Shown one piece after another: positions 46,411 through 58,567 of a DNA stretch of 64,000 nucleotides; positions within the stretch are counted from its first letter, which is position 1; each line of letters opens with the position of its first letter. The stretch is from contig NC_049566.1 in NCBI RefSeq assembly GCF_013368755.1, forward strand, positions 248,001 to 312,000, written 5' to 3'. A program made the translations under genes and the position numbers. The notes beneath the pieces are model-generated. The model was given only the letters and a program-made list of their open reading frames with translations, ran no database searches and was not told the origin of the DNA. The DNA comes from Talaromyces rugulosus (taxonomy: Eukaryota > Ascomycota > Eurotiomycetes > Eurotiales > Trichocomaceae).

Positions 46411-47427
46411 TCATTTCCCTTCTAAATCTCCTGCTTCGGCCTTCTTTCTTTTCCATTCGTCCGCAATTGTAGCCCACTCTTCAAGTTTGTGTTCCCTCAA
46501 ATCACCGGGAGAAAGGGTACCGATCATGCTCTTCCCAAATTTCTCATATTTTCGTTCAACTTCCATCAATGTTTGCATCACTTTAACCTCCCCGATGACC
46601 TCTACAAAATCAAGTGGTATTCCAAATCTAGGCCATGGCCCTCGCTGACGATGGCAATGGAATGTTGAGCGCCGTTACCACGCGTTCCAGTGGTATAGCA
46701 GAGACCACTAGCTACGGCAGTAAGCATCAACACGCCCCAATCGCCGTCGTGGCCAAGGGGAATAGCTGCAACCCCCATTTGTATGACAGTCACCACTAAC
46801 CCAGACCAATGGAGAAAGTCATGACCGGGCTCCCCATGCTTGCGGATTTTGCTAGGCTTCCATACACTTACAACCAAACCGGCTTGGGATGGGCGAGCTA
46901 TCTGATGATTTGCACTAGGGGATCGTTCGGCTTCTATTTGCTGGTCGAACTTCTACTGGGCCGTGAGGAGCAAATCTGTTTTTTCTGCAACTGGATTCCC
47001 CATCTAGTATTCGTAATCCCTCATCATGCGGCCTAGAACCTATGAGTTGTTACCCCTAACATAACCGTTCTTTCCATTGATGAGGCAGCACCCAGTGTCT
47101 GCGCTGGGCATGAGTTTATATTCGCTGAGAGCGGAGCAGATCGCGGATGTCGCATAAGATACCCAGCTTAGAGATACACCGCATCTGAGCTATAATATAT
47201 CCTAACTGTACTTTGTTTAATTTTCACTTACCGAATGAAAATGCCACTGGCGTAATCCAGCCGCCGGCCATCTGGGCTAAAGCACGATTGATGAGGTCGC
47301 CTCCAACCAAGAGAAGAACGGTGAAAGCGTATTTTGATGGATTGGACCACTCTGCTCGAAAAGAATCAGAGGGTTCACTGGGCTGGAAATCGCGAGAATG
47401 GAACAGGTGTTGAAGAGTTGGAGCCAT
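46411..47427 (-). pseudogene. Membrane-protein pseudogene with three TAG stops and deletions
   Basis: The minus strand reads a recognisable fungal multi-spanning membrane protein. It starts at ATG 47427 with APTLQHLFHS, then NPSKYAFTVLLLVGGDLINR and MAGGWITPVAFSFG. A GTAAGT intron (from about 47236) and WVSYATSAICSALSEYKLMP follow, then HDFLHWSGLVVTVIQMGVAA. The C-terminus is EVIGEVKVMQTLMEVERKYE with a TGA at 46411-46413. In-frame TAG codons lie at 47040-47042, 47004-47006 and 46953-46955. The first two stand where Trp is expected (after NNS and DYEY), which fits TGG-to-TAG changes. Near 46615-46625 the frame jumps where a long segment present in homologues is missing. A second gap lies near 46690. 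Function of intact homologues is unknown. Confidence 0.75.
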
Positions 47428-48188
47428 ACTGCCCTGGCGGGTTGTGAATGCTCTTAGCACCGCAATGGGCGGGTATTGTAGTCTCCTATCTAAAATAAAA
47501 GTGTTAGTAGAAAATATTGCAATATAATTGGAAGAATAGTGCGACAATAAATATTCCACTTGGATGATAAAAAATACAAGGGGCGAAAAAAACAGAGTTA
47601 AAGGAAAACTGGTCATCGGGTAAGTTGGCAATTTTTCAAAACAAACAACCCATTCAATAATGTAATGACCACGGAAAATATTTTCTATTAGTTATAGGAG
47701 TAAGTTTTACCTATAAATTATGGGAACTATAGTTCCTCGCCCGTGACACTGTGCGACTATCAATTGATGTGGTAGAAGCACAAGGTGGCTGTGCGGACCA
47801 TTGTACATGCCGTTGACTACCTGATTCGTAGATATAGTCTTTTTTCTTTCTTTCTTGCAACTGAAAAGAGCGATGTACTTTCAATGTAGTATGATCCGAG
47901 TTCGTACGACCTTGTATCAATGGACCAGTAATATACTTTCCGAAAAGGGTGGGTTTCCAAATAGAATTTGTGAGACCCAATCGGCGTGATATTAAAAAAA
48001 TAAAAAAGTAAATCAGAATAAGATGAAGTTAACTATACTAGTAAATGGGACAAAGAGATCTAGATCTAGCTTCAATGTTGATAGGCTGCCAATGTTGAAA
48101 CACACGATAACTGGTCAAACCAAAGCACACATTTGTATCATAATTTTTTTTCTTGTTTCATAAATATGTCATACAAAGAAGAAACAAA
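47428..48188. other. Intergenic 0.75 kb
   Basis: AT-rich; nothing recognised. The minus open frame at 47711-47980 lacks family features. Confidence 0.5.
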
Positions 48189-48830
48189 TTACAACAATGC
48201 TGCAACAGCAGCTACAGCTCCAGCAGCGGCACCACCAAGGGTAAGACCCATATTGCCTGTCACTGGTGCCGGAGCAGCTCCCGGAGTTTCTGTAGCCTGC
48301 GGACTATTCAATTTCTCCAGGCCAGCCGTAATCAGGAGGGGCTCCAAGGTGATACCATTACTTTTGGCCTGTATCGTCGTGCTCATGGTTGAAGAAGCCT
48401 TTTGGCCGCCGGCCTCGCCATTTATCTTGATAGTTTCAGCACATGAGGCAGACTGTGTCGCACCGGTGATCTGGCAACTGTTCTCGACAGTCATGGTAGC
48501 TTCGATTCCGTTGGTCTCGGTCTTTACAACGAACGTTCCTCCGCGTGTTGATGGCCCTTGGATAGCAGTAATTGGCCCGGACAAGTTGCCACAGCCAGCT
48601 GCATCGTCGGTGCACTCGACAGCGATTGTCGTAGCCACGGAGTTCGCGTCGACAATGCTGCCGGCCATGCCAGTGAATTGGGGTACAGATTGGGTTTCCC
48701 CTATCACATAGAGCTGTATTTGTGTTGTTGACGCGCCCTCTGCGGTGGTAGTGACTGGAGCTGCAGCGGTGGTAGCAGAGATGGTTTTGGCTGCCACGAG
48801 GGTAGTAAGGAAAAGGTAACGACGCGCCAT
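48189..48830 (-). CDS. GPI-anchored secreted protein, Ser/Thr/Ala-rich
   Basis: Single exon, 213 residues. An N-terminal signal peptide (MARRYLFLTTLVAAKTISA), a Thr/Ala-rich start and a compact middle domain are present. The middle domain has four cysteines (VECTDDAAGCGNLSG and SCQITGATQSASC). A spacer rich in Pro, Ala and Thr (QATETPGAAPAPVTGNMG) and a terminal hydrophobic tail (GGAAAGAVAAVAALL) form a typical GPI-anchoring signal. It is probably displayed on the plasma membrane or wall. Function unknown. Start at ATG 48830; an upstream in-frame stretch lacks a signal sequence. Confidence 0.82.
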   Translation of the reverse strand: MARRYLFLTTLVAAKTISATTAAAPVTTTAEGASTTQIQLYVIGETQSVPQFTGMAGSIVDANSVATTIAVECTDDAAGCGNLSGPITAIQGPSTRGGTFVVKTETNGIEATMTVENSCQITGATQSASCAETIKINGEAGGQKASSTMSTTIQAKSNGITLEPLLITAGLEKLNSPQATETPGAAPAPVTGNMGLTLGGAAAGAVAAVAALL

Positions 48831-49586
48831 AATCTTTTGTGAGGCGTGATGGGAATTGGTGTTGATGTCAAAACTGTGGATGATGAGAAAGGAACGAAAA
48901 TTCCGAGAAGATGGCCGGCTTATAACGGTAAATACTCCGTAGCAAGTTAGAGATAAAATATGTCTTGCATATTTAGAACTAACAATCAGATACGGTTTAA
49001 CCAGTAAAATTGTATAGTCTGGTGAAAGCACAGACAGAGCCCCATGGCTTGGCTCTGGCTAGTGACTCGCTAATGTTGAGCCGAGATGAGGCTAAACCTC
49101 TTCTTGATCCAAACAAAGTGCTAGAATACATGTAATACTACCTACTACGGGTCGCCTATCTTCATGGTACTTGTTAAATGACATCGTACAGGCGGCCAGC
49201 TTTTCGCAGGTGGCTATGCGCCAAGCATCTTCAGGTTACATTGTATTAATGCACTTGGCAGCTGCTACCTTCCGCTAAGCAGCTTAAAAGACGCGAAAGT
49301 GGGGACAAAGAAAAGAAAACGAAAAAAGAGGAATCATAAAATAATAATAATGACTCATATTCGAGCTACGTCACAATAATAATCCCTACCTATGGCGGCG
49401 ACTTGCAACGGAAAGCGATGCCAGCTAGCTGGCCGCAATGGGAAACTATTTCCGTTGATGCTTTCAATGTTCTACTCCGGACTCAACTTTGAAATAGAAT
49501 TATGAAGAGAATGGTTCATACAATTTTGATATGCATAGTTAAGTTGTCAAATAACCCAATAATTCATACCGAAGTAGGTAGGTAAC
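48831..49586. other. Intergenic 0.75 kb
   Basis: Promoter of the GPI protein and 3' flank of the permease. AT-rich with no coding signal. Confidence 0.5.
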
Positions 49587-51288
49587 TCAAGCAATCCAGA
49601 ACCACATTCGCTCTGTAAAAGCCAATTAACAACACGTCACAGTGCAGTGAAAGAGAATATAACTTACCTAGGACATTCCTCGGTTTAGGCTCCTCCCATG
49701 TTTCTTCTAACTGATCTGCCTCCTCTTTGCCAGAGAAGAAATCCATCTCCTCCAATTTGACAAACTTGGTTCTGTAAATGATTTTGTAGCCGAGAAATAG
49801 ACAGGCAAAAATTGGTATGTCAATGTACGGCGGAATAAACGATTTAGCACCGAATTTCCCAGGGAAAAAGCAATCAAAGCCGTTAAAGAAGGCCACTGTT
49901 GACGAGAACAGGCATGAAAACCAAGCAAGATAGGGCTGGAACGGTGCGCGGAATGGGAGCGAAGAGCGAGGTATCCCGTGGTATTTCATCCCTTTATGGA
50001 ACCGAATGTAAGTGATTGAAATCGAAGTCCAAACGACCAGCGTGCTGACCGAACTAAGGTTGCTAATCCAGAAAAAGACATCTGCTGAATTGGAGCTAAC
50101 ATTGAGGTAGACCAGTAAACTCAAAGCGGTAGTTATTCCAACGCAGGCATATGGAACGCCGAATTTCTCGAATTTCAAGAAGCTAGGTGCTTTCCCATCC
50201 AGAGCAGTGGCGTATAAGACTCGAGTGGAAGCATAGAAAAAAGAGTTGCCAGCCGAAAATGCAGAGCTAAGCACGATAGCATTGATGATAGAGGGAAGAA
50301 CCTTGATGCCTCCGTTTTGCATGGCAATAACAAACGGACTTGCAGCGACACCGGGTGAGCCATCGTTGATAGCATTCAACAGATGTTTGTCCTTGGCAGA
50401 AACGCACAATCCTACAAGGAAAATACTCAGGACATAAAAAATGGCAATACGCCAAAATACCCTGCGTACGGCCTTGGGGATGTTGCGCCGAGGGTTCTCA
50501 GTCTCGCCCGCAGCAACAACGACCATTTCACTTCCCCCATAGGCAAATGTTGCGCTTATGAAAACTTTGAAAAATGCAAGGAACCGCCCGAGTGCACCCG
50601 GTTCAAGGTATCCCAGCATTGGACCGGGGGTTTTCCAGTAGCGGAATCCGATGCGATCATGACTCGGGGTACCGCCAAGGGTAGTAATTAACATGAGGAG
50701 GATGAGACCACAAATGGTGGTTATTTTTATTGCTCCTAGAGTAAACTCGACTTCTCCGTATATCTTGACAGGAAGCAAGTTGATAGTGATAACTGCAACA
50801 AGAAGAATGGTGATCCAGACGGCGGTCGGGACGCCGTTTGGCCAATAGTCAATAATCAGCGCCGCAGCACTGATTTCGATAGGGACTCCAATGGCGAACT
50901 GATACCAGTAGTTCCATCCAAGAGTGAAGCCGAGAGCTGGGTCGACATATCGGGCGGCATAGACGGGGACCGCACCGGGAAGTGGGAGCCATGTGGCCAT
51001 CTCGCCCATGCTGTTTATAACGGCATACAGGTTGAAGCCTGTAATCAGGTATGCCAAAACAGCAGACAGCGGGCCAGCCAACGAAAGAGTCTGTCCGCTG
51101 CTGACGAAGAGACCAGTCCCAATGGCTCCTGACAGGGCAAGGAATTGCACGTGTCGGGACTTGAGTTTTCGCCGCAGAGTACCGACATTGCGCCGGTCAT
51201 TGTAGGCCTTCAAATCCGCACCACCGGCCACTGACACCGTGGTTTTCGGTTCCAAGTCGTCAAATGCCTCGATATCCTTAGATGCCAT
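49587..51288 (-). CDS. Amino-acid permease (YAT/APC superfamily)
   Basis: Plasma-membrane amino-acid:H+ symporter, 548 residues, about 12 transmembrane segments. Exons 51288-49668 and 49612-49587. The 55 bp intron at 49613-49667 restores the aromatic C-terminal end VLERMWFWIA; without splicing the tail becomes unrelated sequence. Signature parts: HVQFLALSGAIGTGLFVSSG (TM1), VINSMGEMATWLPLPGAVPV, TLGWNYWYQFAIGVPIEISA, SATFAYGGSEMVVVAAGE and NPRRNIPKAVRRVFWRIAIF. Substrate not predictable from the sequence. It is divergent from the class V PLP enzyme gene, about 1.07 kb apart, so joint regulation is possible. Confidence 0.93.
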
Positions 51289-52355
51289 GGCTAGGGCGGT
51301 GTAGCCTTTGAGCTACCTGCAATTTAGCGTTTTTCGCACCCCGGGGTACAGATAGGCACAATTAGTCGAACAGGCAAGAAGCCTATATTCACACTACTCT
51401 CAAACACCACTGTCGACTATTATTATCAAGGCGTATCAAATGGTCAAAGTTGCTATCTGGGGATATTTAATGGCCAAGGAGCCACCTCCACCTTCTCTGG
51501 GGCCTTATCGCACGCCAGTCAATCTTTCCCCGGAATGGACGCCAGAATGGCCAAATCCGGGAAAAATCCTCGAGTCGGCCGCAGCCGAGCTTCGTCCCGC
51601 GTCCAGCGTGGGAGAGAGAGAAACAGTACTTTGATTGATGGGTGGGGGAATTATTGTCATTGGATGGTAGAATTATCTTTTGATTAAACATGGCCTAGGC
51701 AGATCGTGGCCGCTGGTGAGCTGCTAATAAAAGTTGCCATTTGAAAAATTCCAGTTACGACACGTGATCAGCTTAGCCCTCAGTTTCGCTGTTTTCGACA
51801 TCAGCAGTCGCATGCTTGACGATACCTGAATCAATTAACTGGTGGAAGAAACACGATGAAAGGTCAGACTACAAGTCGAAAAATGATAATGATAACAATC
51901 CTTGGTATCTGTAGATGGATCAGGCATGTTGGTTGTGGGGTGAGCAAACGCTCTTCTCCACGGCGAATGCAACGTCACGGGCAAACGAGTCAGTGGCCAT
52001 GAACTCGCCGAGCTGCTTGGCAATGGAAGAAAGTCGTTATTCGTTAAACTTGCAGTTGAGCTCGAGAGTGACCGTCTAGGATACATGCAGAAGGCATGAG
52101 GCAAGAGAGACCATAATGGCAGGGTTGCGAAGCAATCACCATTCATTCACCATCACTACTTAACGTCTATTCCCTAGCACCACTTCTCTCAACTTCATTC
52201 AACCTTATCGAAAAAAATCCATCTCTATCATTCGCGCGGGGTAAAAATTGCTAGCCCCACGTGGGATCCGCTCTTGTCAGGCCGGGTTCCGCCTTCAACA
52301 ATAATACGTAATAATAGTAATGCAAAACTCCGGATTGCACGCTCATTCAGGCACA
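51289..52355. other. Divergent promoter region
   Basis: Between the permease and the PLP-enzyme gene. The open frames at 51440-51634 and 51835-52146 lack features. An in-frame ATG at 52320 is an alternative start for the downstream gene. Confidence 0.55.
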
Positions 52356-53839
52356 ATGGGTGAATATATTCCCAGAACGTATGCGCCGACGCCATTTGGC
52401 AAGGAAATGCTGCGAGAGCATTTCCTCATCCATCCGAAATACAGGCCACTGAATCACGGTAAGCCGCCAGCACGTTCGTTTTGCCATGTCCGGGAATTGA
52501 CAGATATCCCACAGGCTCTTTTGGCACCTTTCCCAGGCAGGTCCGCGACGCTCAGCGCGAATTCCAAGAGGAGGCAGAGTTTCGACCGGATGTGTTCTTC
52601 GTCAAATCGCACGCGGAACATGTCACCGAGTCCCGACGAGCTATCGCAGAGATCGTAAAAGCGCCAGTAGACGAATGTGTTTTTGTAAAGAATGCATCCA
52701 CGGGGACCAATACCGTCCTCCGAAATCTAGACTACAAGCCCGGCGATGTGATCGTTTACTTTGCGACGGTGTATAATGCCGTCGAGCAGGCGCTGGCCTC
52801 GTTGGTGGAGACCACCCCGGTACAACTACGAAAAGTTGACTACACATTTCCTATCACACATGATGAGATAGTCAAAAGATTCCTGGCCGTTGTCCGGAAA
52901 ACGAAACAAGTAGAAGGCCTGAATGTACGAGCAGCTATCTTCGACACGATCGTCTCGGTTCCTGGGGCCAGGTTTCCTTTTGAAAGGCTCATCAAAGCCT
53001 GCAACGAAGAGTCCGTGCTGAGCATCATCGATGGTGCCCACGGTATCGGTCAAATTTCGTTAAACTTGGGTGAATTGAGCCCGGATTTCTTCGTCACAAA
53101 TTGCTATAAGTATGATTTAGTCTTTCTCCTCGTTTTGGTACACTTTATTTACGATGAATTTAGATGGTTTTATACCCCCCGAGGCTGCGCTTTACTCTAT
53201 GTTCCAAAACGCAACCAGCACTTACTACGAACGTCTTATCCCACCTCCCATGGCTATACATTTCCATCTGAGCGTGGTCAGCTGCATGATGGCGGTAAAT
53301 CCGACTTTGAACTGCTCTTCGAGTTCGTTGGGACAGCAGATGACACCCCATACATGTGCGTGTCCGCAGCAATTAAATTCCGCGAGCAAGTGTGCGGTGG
53401 CGACAATGCTATTCAGCACTATATCCAGGATATCGCGCAGAGGGGTGGCGATGTGGTCGCTGGGATTCTTGGAACCAGCATCATGGAGGAGCCTGGTCTG
53501 TCAAGCGCGAACCAGAGCGATATCCGCAAGTGTGCAATGGTCAACGTGCGAATGCCGCTGGCCTTTAAAGATGATGTGCTTAACGAGCATGTGCCGAGCC
53601 CAAATACATCGCCATATCAGCTCTTTAGCGTGCAGGATGCAGCAAAGATGGTGGCATGGATGGAGAGCAGACTCGTAGAGGAATTTGATACATTTGCCAA
53701 GTTTTATCCCCACGGAGGATGGCTGTGGCTGCGACTCAGTGGCCAGATTTATCTTGAGATAGATGACTTTGAATGGATTGGACATATAGTGGTCCAGCTA
53801 TGCGAGAGAGTCGCCAAGGGAGAGTGGCTTCAAGGTTGA
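52356..53839 (+). CDS. Class V PLP enzyme, Egt2/isopenicillin-N-epimerase-like
   Basis: Pyridoxal-phosphate enzyme of aminotransferase class V, 457 residues from ATG 52356 (469 from ATG 52320). Three exons: 52356-52458, 52515-53109 and 53164-53839. The first intron splits the Gly in LNHGSFGTFPRQV, the family's N-terminal block. The second falls just after the PLP lysine site: TNCYK joined to WFYTPRGCALLYV, with Lys233 as the likely Schiff base. VDECVFVKNASTGTNTVLRN and IIDGAHGIGQ (Asp/His for the cofactor) are kept. Fungal relatives include the ergothioneine enzyme Egt2 (a C-S lyase) and isopenicillin-N-epimerase-like proteins, so reaction and substrate remain open. Neighbours are a permease (divergent) and an ABCG transporter (convergent, 106 bases). 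Confidence 0.87.
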
Positions 53840-53945
53840 TTTTTTACCTCTGGTAATTATTCGTATATAAAGAACGCTTGAATAGTATAGCCACATGGCT
53901 ACATTTGTCAAATTTTATTGTTCCTAATACAGAGTATAGTAACCT

Positions 53946-56900
53946 TCACGCAGCTTCTTTGCGACGTGTAAGCAGTTTTCCCACACCCTCCCAAAATCCA
54001 TGTGTCCCCATACCCTTGACTACCGCGTAGGCCAAAAGCCGATAGACAACAGCTGCAACACCGAGCCACAGAACATTCCACCCCGGATTTGTGTCAAGAT
54101 TGTACAGCTGCAAAGCTTCCTTTCCTGTTGATATCGGGCATTGTCCACTCGGTAAGCGTTCTGCCTCTGTGCAGGAAAAGGTCTGATGTCGCATCGAATA
54201 GGGCGCGAGGTTAGCAACTGCGTACTTGATCGGCGATAAATGATTGAAGCCTTGCAGCACGTTGTTCAGATTGAGCGACATTATTCCGCCCATTATCGTG
54301 GATATCGAGAGGATAACAGACGTGACATTAACCGAGAAGCCAACATGGTTGAAAAGCGTGCAAAACATGATTCCCAGAGACTCGCCCGCGTTGATGATGG
54401 CGAAACAGTTGAAGGAACAAACAAAAAGCATTAATACGCTACGTTCCATATTGACCGCATACGAGGCAATGACTCCAAAAACGATCGAGGCAAGGATCTC
54501 GAACGGGATTTCCAAGACCGTGTATGATAGAATAAAAGTCTCAGCCGAGTAGCAGTTGTCAGCTTCCTCCCGGTAAAATACGTCGCGCTCTGGTGGATAA
54601 ACAGAGATATTCTGGAGCATGCCGATAAAGTACAACGCTGCGAATTCTTGCACAAAGCCCATTCGAGTCTGAACAGCGGCGTAGTCGTTTTTCATCGGTG
54701 CAAAAAAGAGAGCCATGATGATCGCGATGCCGACGATTTGCGATGTGCGTGCCATGATCAGCTCGGGCTGACGGAAGAAATTGATGGCGGAGCGATGAAG
54801 GACTAGTGGAAATGTTGTACGAAGAGGGTGCATCTGTCTTTTCAAACTGCCTAGCTCAGCAGGCGTTGCTATGTGCGACGCTTGTCGGCCGATCACTTTC
54901 TCGTTGTTTTTCCATGCCTCTATGAGGCGTTGGACCTTTTCACGCGTGATCGCTTCCCGTTCCTCTTGTTGGAGGTCCACGGTGATCAGATCCAGTGCAA
55001 AATCTGCTGGGTTTGTCTGTGGTGGACAATGGTATCCAAGTGTGCTGAAATAGGGAATCATCTCTGCTCCGGGGCCGGCATAGACAGGATAGCCTCCACG
55101 AGCGAGGAGGAGCAGATTTGCAAGGTGGTGGAAGATATCGGACCTCGACTGGTGGATAGTCATGATCAATGTGCGACCTTCTGCAGCTAGATTATTCAAA
55201 ACTTCTATGATCGAAGTCGCAGTGAATGCATCCAATCCAGACGTGGGCTCGTCAAGAAGCAAGATTTTCGGGTCTGTCAGGATTTGAATGGCAATTGTTA
55301 CTCTTCTCTTCTCGCCGCCGCTAATTCCCTTGATCAGCTCACTTCCTATCAAGTTATCGGCGCAGTCTTTGAGACCCATTTTCATGAGTATATCCTCTGC
55401 TCTTTGGTTCTTTTCTGCCTTTGACATCCATCGTGGAAGTCGGAGGCCAGCCGCAAACCGCAGACTTTCTCGGACCGTCAGTGAGGGCATGAGGGCGTCG
55501 TCATCTTGAGTCACAAAGGACGTTACTGATCGAATGACGCTTTCGCTGGGAATGGCACCGTTATATGACATCGTCCCGCTTAGTTGATACTTGGTCATCA
55601 TGGATCCGTGAAGCCTCCTTGCCACCGAGTTCAGCAGAGATGTTTTCCCGCTACCAGATGGACCCATAATCACGTTTAGGTGCCCGGCAAGGAACTCAGT
55701 ACTGATCGGTTGGAGGATTGGGATCCGGCGCGGGGCCTTCCAGACCTCGTCTCGTTTCTTGATTTCAAGAGCATACTTGTCAAGCGATATGGCCACCCGG
55801 CGTATTTCCTCCTTTGAGCGGACAACAACACCTTCCTTGCCTGTCTGAGACTCTGCTTCTGATTTTCTTGCCTGTGCAATGCCCATGGCGAACGTGTTGT
55901 ACTGCAACAAAATGGCTCCCAGCACATAAAACCCAATCACATATGCCGTCAAGATGACGACCGGTCTCCAGATCCAATTCGACGGGAGTCCCAAGCTTTC
56001 AATGATGTACTGACCCGTATATTGCTTGCAGGCTGAGTCTAATGGGTCATTTGAGGAAGGACAGTCATAGAATTGGCCATAAGGCGGGCTGTTGACACCA
56101 ATAAATTCGTTGTAGCAGAAGGCACCGAATGCATAGAAGGTATATGCTGTCCATTTAAGCCACCTGGTGTAAACCGGAATCTGATTTGATTGCACGAAAT
56201 ACCCACATGCAAAGCTTTGCAAGGTAAAGGAGAGGTTGGCAACCAATCCAGCACCTGAAAAACTCCTGGAAATTCCGACCCCGACGGCTGCAAACGACAC
56301 GGCAATGTACTGGACTAGAATTGCCAAAGCGAGGAAAATGAAGAATGTAGCTGCGTCCGGGCGATAGCCGACCATAAAATAGTATATTATGGTGAAAAGA
56401 ATAGGAGCTGGAAGATCTTCAAGTAGCACTCGCGCAGCCCGCCGACTGAGCAAGAACCCTGGCACGGTGACGACGCCTTCGTTACGTTCACGGTCAAACA
56501 AGCGAATGTCAATTGTCAACCGGAAGGTCTCATACATAAGGACTAAGTATCCGTTCAAACTGCAGGCATTGTATAGACTTCCCTGGCGCGATCGTATCCC
56601 TGCTTGGCTTTTGTCTAACTGTAGGAATATCCAGCCGGTAATGACTGCCATTCCAACGGCCTCGAACAGTGTCCCTGCCACACCTAGGGGGTCTCTGGTT
56701 GTTGTTTTGAAGGTACGCGAAGTCAGAACACTGAATTCTCGGCTAAAAGGCACTTTCTTCACCATTTGCTCGCTCTCGGCTGCTTGGATAGAAGAAGGGA
56801 TTGTGGTTGCCTTTTTGTCCTCCGAAACTTCCTTTGTCCTAGTCTTCCAGCTATCACGCAAAAAGTCTACCCGAACTAAAGACGCGCTCTCCAGTTCTGT

Positions 56901-57950
56901 AGATCGATTATCAATCGCAGCCAAGTCAATGAGGAATTCGGCTGGATTGACAAACTTTGGCATTGCATATCCGAGTTTTTTGAAGTGTGAGAGTGCCGCA
57001 GATATAGGTCCACTATATAGAGGAGCTCCTCGTGACAGCAAGATGACTCGGTCGAATAAATTCCAGATTTCAGAACGAGGCGCATGAATTGACACAATTA
57101 CAGTGCGACCTTTCTGAGCAAGGGCTTTCAGGGTCTTTACAATCTGATAGGCGCTCGTTGCATCAAGTCCTAATTCTAGGTGAGTATTTCCAACGCCGTG
57201 CACGCCTTAAAAGAGGAACAACACACCAGTGGTTGGCTCGTCGCAAAATAGCACTGAAGGATTGGCCAACATTTGTACTCCAATACTGGTTCGTCTTTTC
57301 TCGCCACCACTGCACCCTTTGTGTGCGCTGCTGCCAACCTGCGTATTGGCACATTCCTTCAGCCCAAGCTCCATGATGACTTGTTCTGCGATACCCCTTC
57401 GTTCAGCCTTGGTGATTGGCGGTGGCAGACGCAGGTCAGCGGCATACTGGAGTGTCTCTCGGACTGTAAGAGTCGGAATAAGAACATCCTGTTGCATCAC
57501 ATAACTGCTGCGGATGTGTTCCAGGTTTGTATCATCGTTGAACTTGGTGCTTCCTGCAGTTTTGAGCCGACTAGATTCCATCCTGCCAGCCATGACATTC
57601 AGTAGCGACGTCTTTCCAGAGCCACTACTTCCAATGATGGCAGTCAGGCTCCCCGATGGCATGTGGGCATTGACATTTTCTAGTATAGTTTTGTAGGTTG
57701 TCCCGTGGCCATGGGTCGATGATGACCTGGACGCCGTCAGGCGCTTCCATATCTGCTTTGGCGGTGTCTGCCAAAGGGGAGCGGTCGTGTCGATTTCGAC
57801 ACCCAAATCTTTGACCTCGACATCTACTGGGCGAACAGCGCGGAAGTCAAAAACCCTTGAAGCAAGTTCCTCTTGTCCTGCTCCTACGGCCGCCACTGCC
57901 TCTGGCTCGATGTTATCCTCCAAGCCGTCGACCACTTTCGCTGACTCCAT
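53946..57950 (-). CDS. Full-size ABCG (white-type) transporter
   Basis: ATP-driven exporter with the reverse order (nucleotide-binding domain then membrane domain) repeated twice, 1,315 residues. Two exons: 57950-57227 and 57169-53946, with an intron at 57170-57226 that rebuilds DEPTTGLDATSAYQ. First half: Walker A GSSGSGKTS (107-115), signature CSGGEKRR (214-221), Walker B FCDEPTTG. Second half: GPSGSGKTS, ISGGEKRR and LLLDEPTSGLDA. Both sites therefore look complete. Each membrane half has about six helices. The size is close to that of the fungal white-type full transporters. Exported compound unknown. Neighbouring enzymes make a substrate role in a small pathway possible. Start at ATG 57950, the first in frame. 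Confidence 0.93.
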
Positions 57951-58567
57951 TTGTAACAAGGATATTTTCGGTTGTATTCGTCAGTGGCTCAGGGCATCGC
58001 CATACGGTTATTTCCACTGGTTCTGTGCATAATGCCATCCGATTGAATACCAAGCTTATCAAAGAAACGCCAGTTGCCATGTGAACGTTTAAAGGGCTGC
58101 ATCAGAAAACACTAGCCCATCTATGACAACTCCGGGCTTCGCAAGTCGCGAGTCTACAGCTTGCGAGGTGCTTTGGCGAATGAAAACGAAACTCGTGACG
58201 GCTGTTGCCTCGGCTCGACTTAGTGTGCCTTAGTTCTGCAGCTCACTGGGGACTGATTCGCCCCCGGTTACGCCCCAGAATGGCCCGGAAGCTTTCCTCT
58301 CCGAGTCACGCCTCGCTTAGCCAGTCTTCATACGAGGTATACGAGGGAGAGGATTGGTAGTATCAGGCGTTGGATCAACTATACAGGCTAGACACTATAC
58401 ATACATATCTTACCGTATTATTTACGTACAAATGATGTATCTCAGAGCTTAAACAAGTCTCGAGAATTTTCCTATGATCAATACTATTATACATCAAGAA
58501 ACTATAAATAGGAATCAAGAGACCGAAGAACCCCCCTGCATTTAATGTCATTCCCGTACAGTGTAAA
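57951..58567. other. Intergenic 0.6 kb
   Basis: Promoter of the ABCG gene and 3' flank of the next gene. No coding signal seen. Confidence 0.55.

Noticed and set aside
48133..48711. Plus-strand open frame of 192 codons
   Set aside because: It is the antisense shadow of the GPI-anchored protein gene, with no start context and repetitive Ala/Pro/Val composition.
53154..53678. Plus-strand open frame overlapping the PLP enzyme
   Set aside because: Out-of-frame reading of the last exon of that gene.
56389..57087. Plus-strand open frame of 232 codons
   Set aside because: Antisense shadow of the ABCG transporter; Arg/Ser-rich and without a motif.
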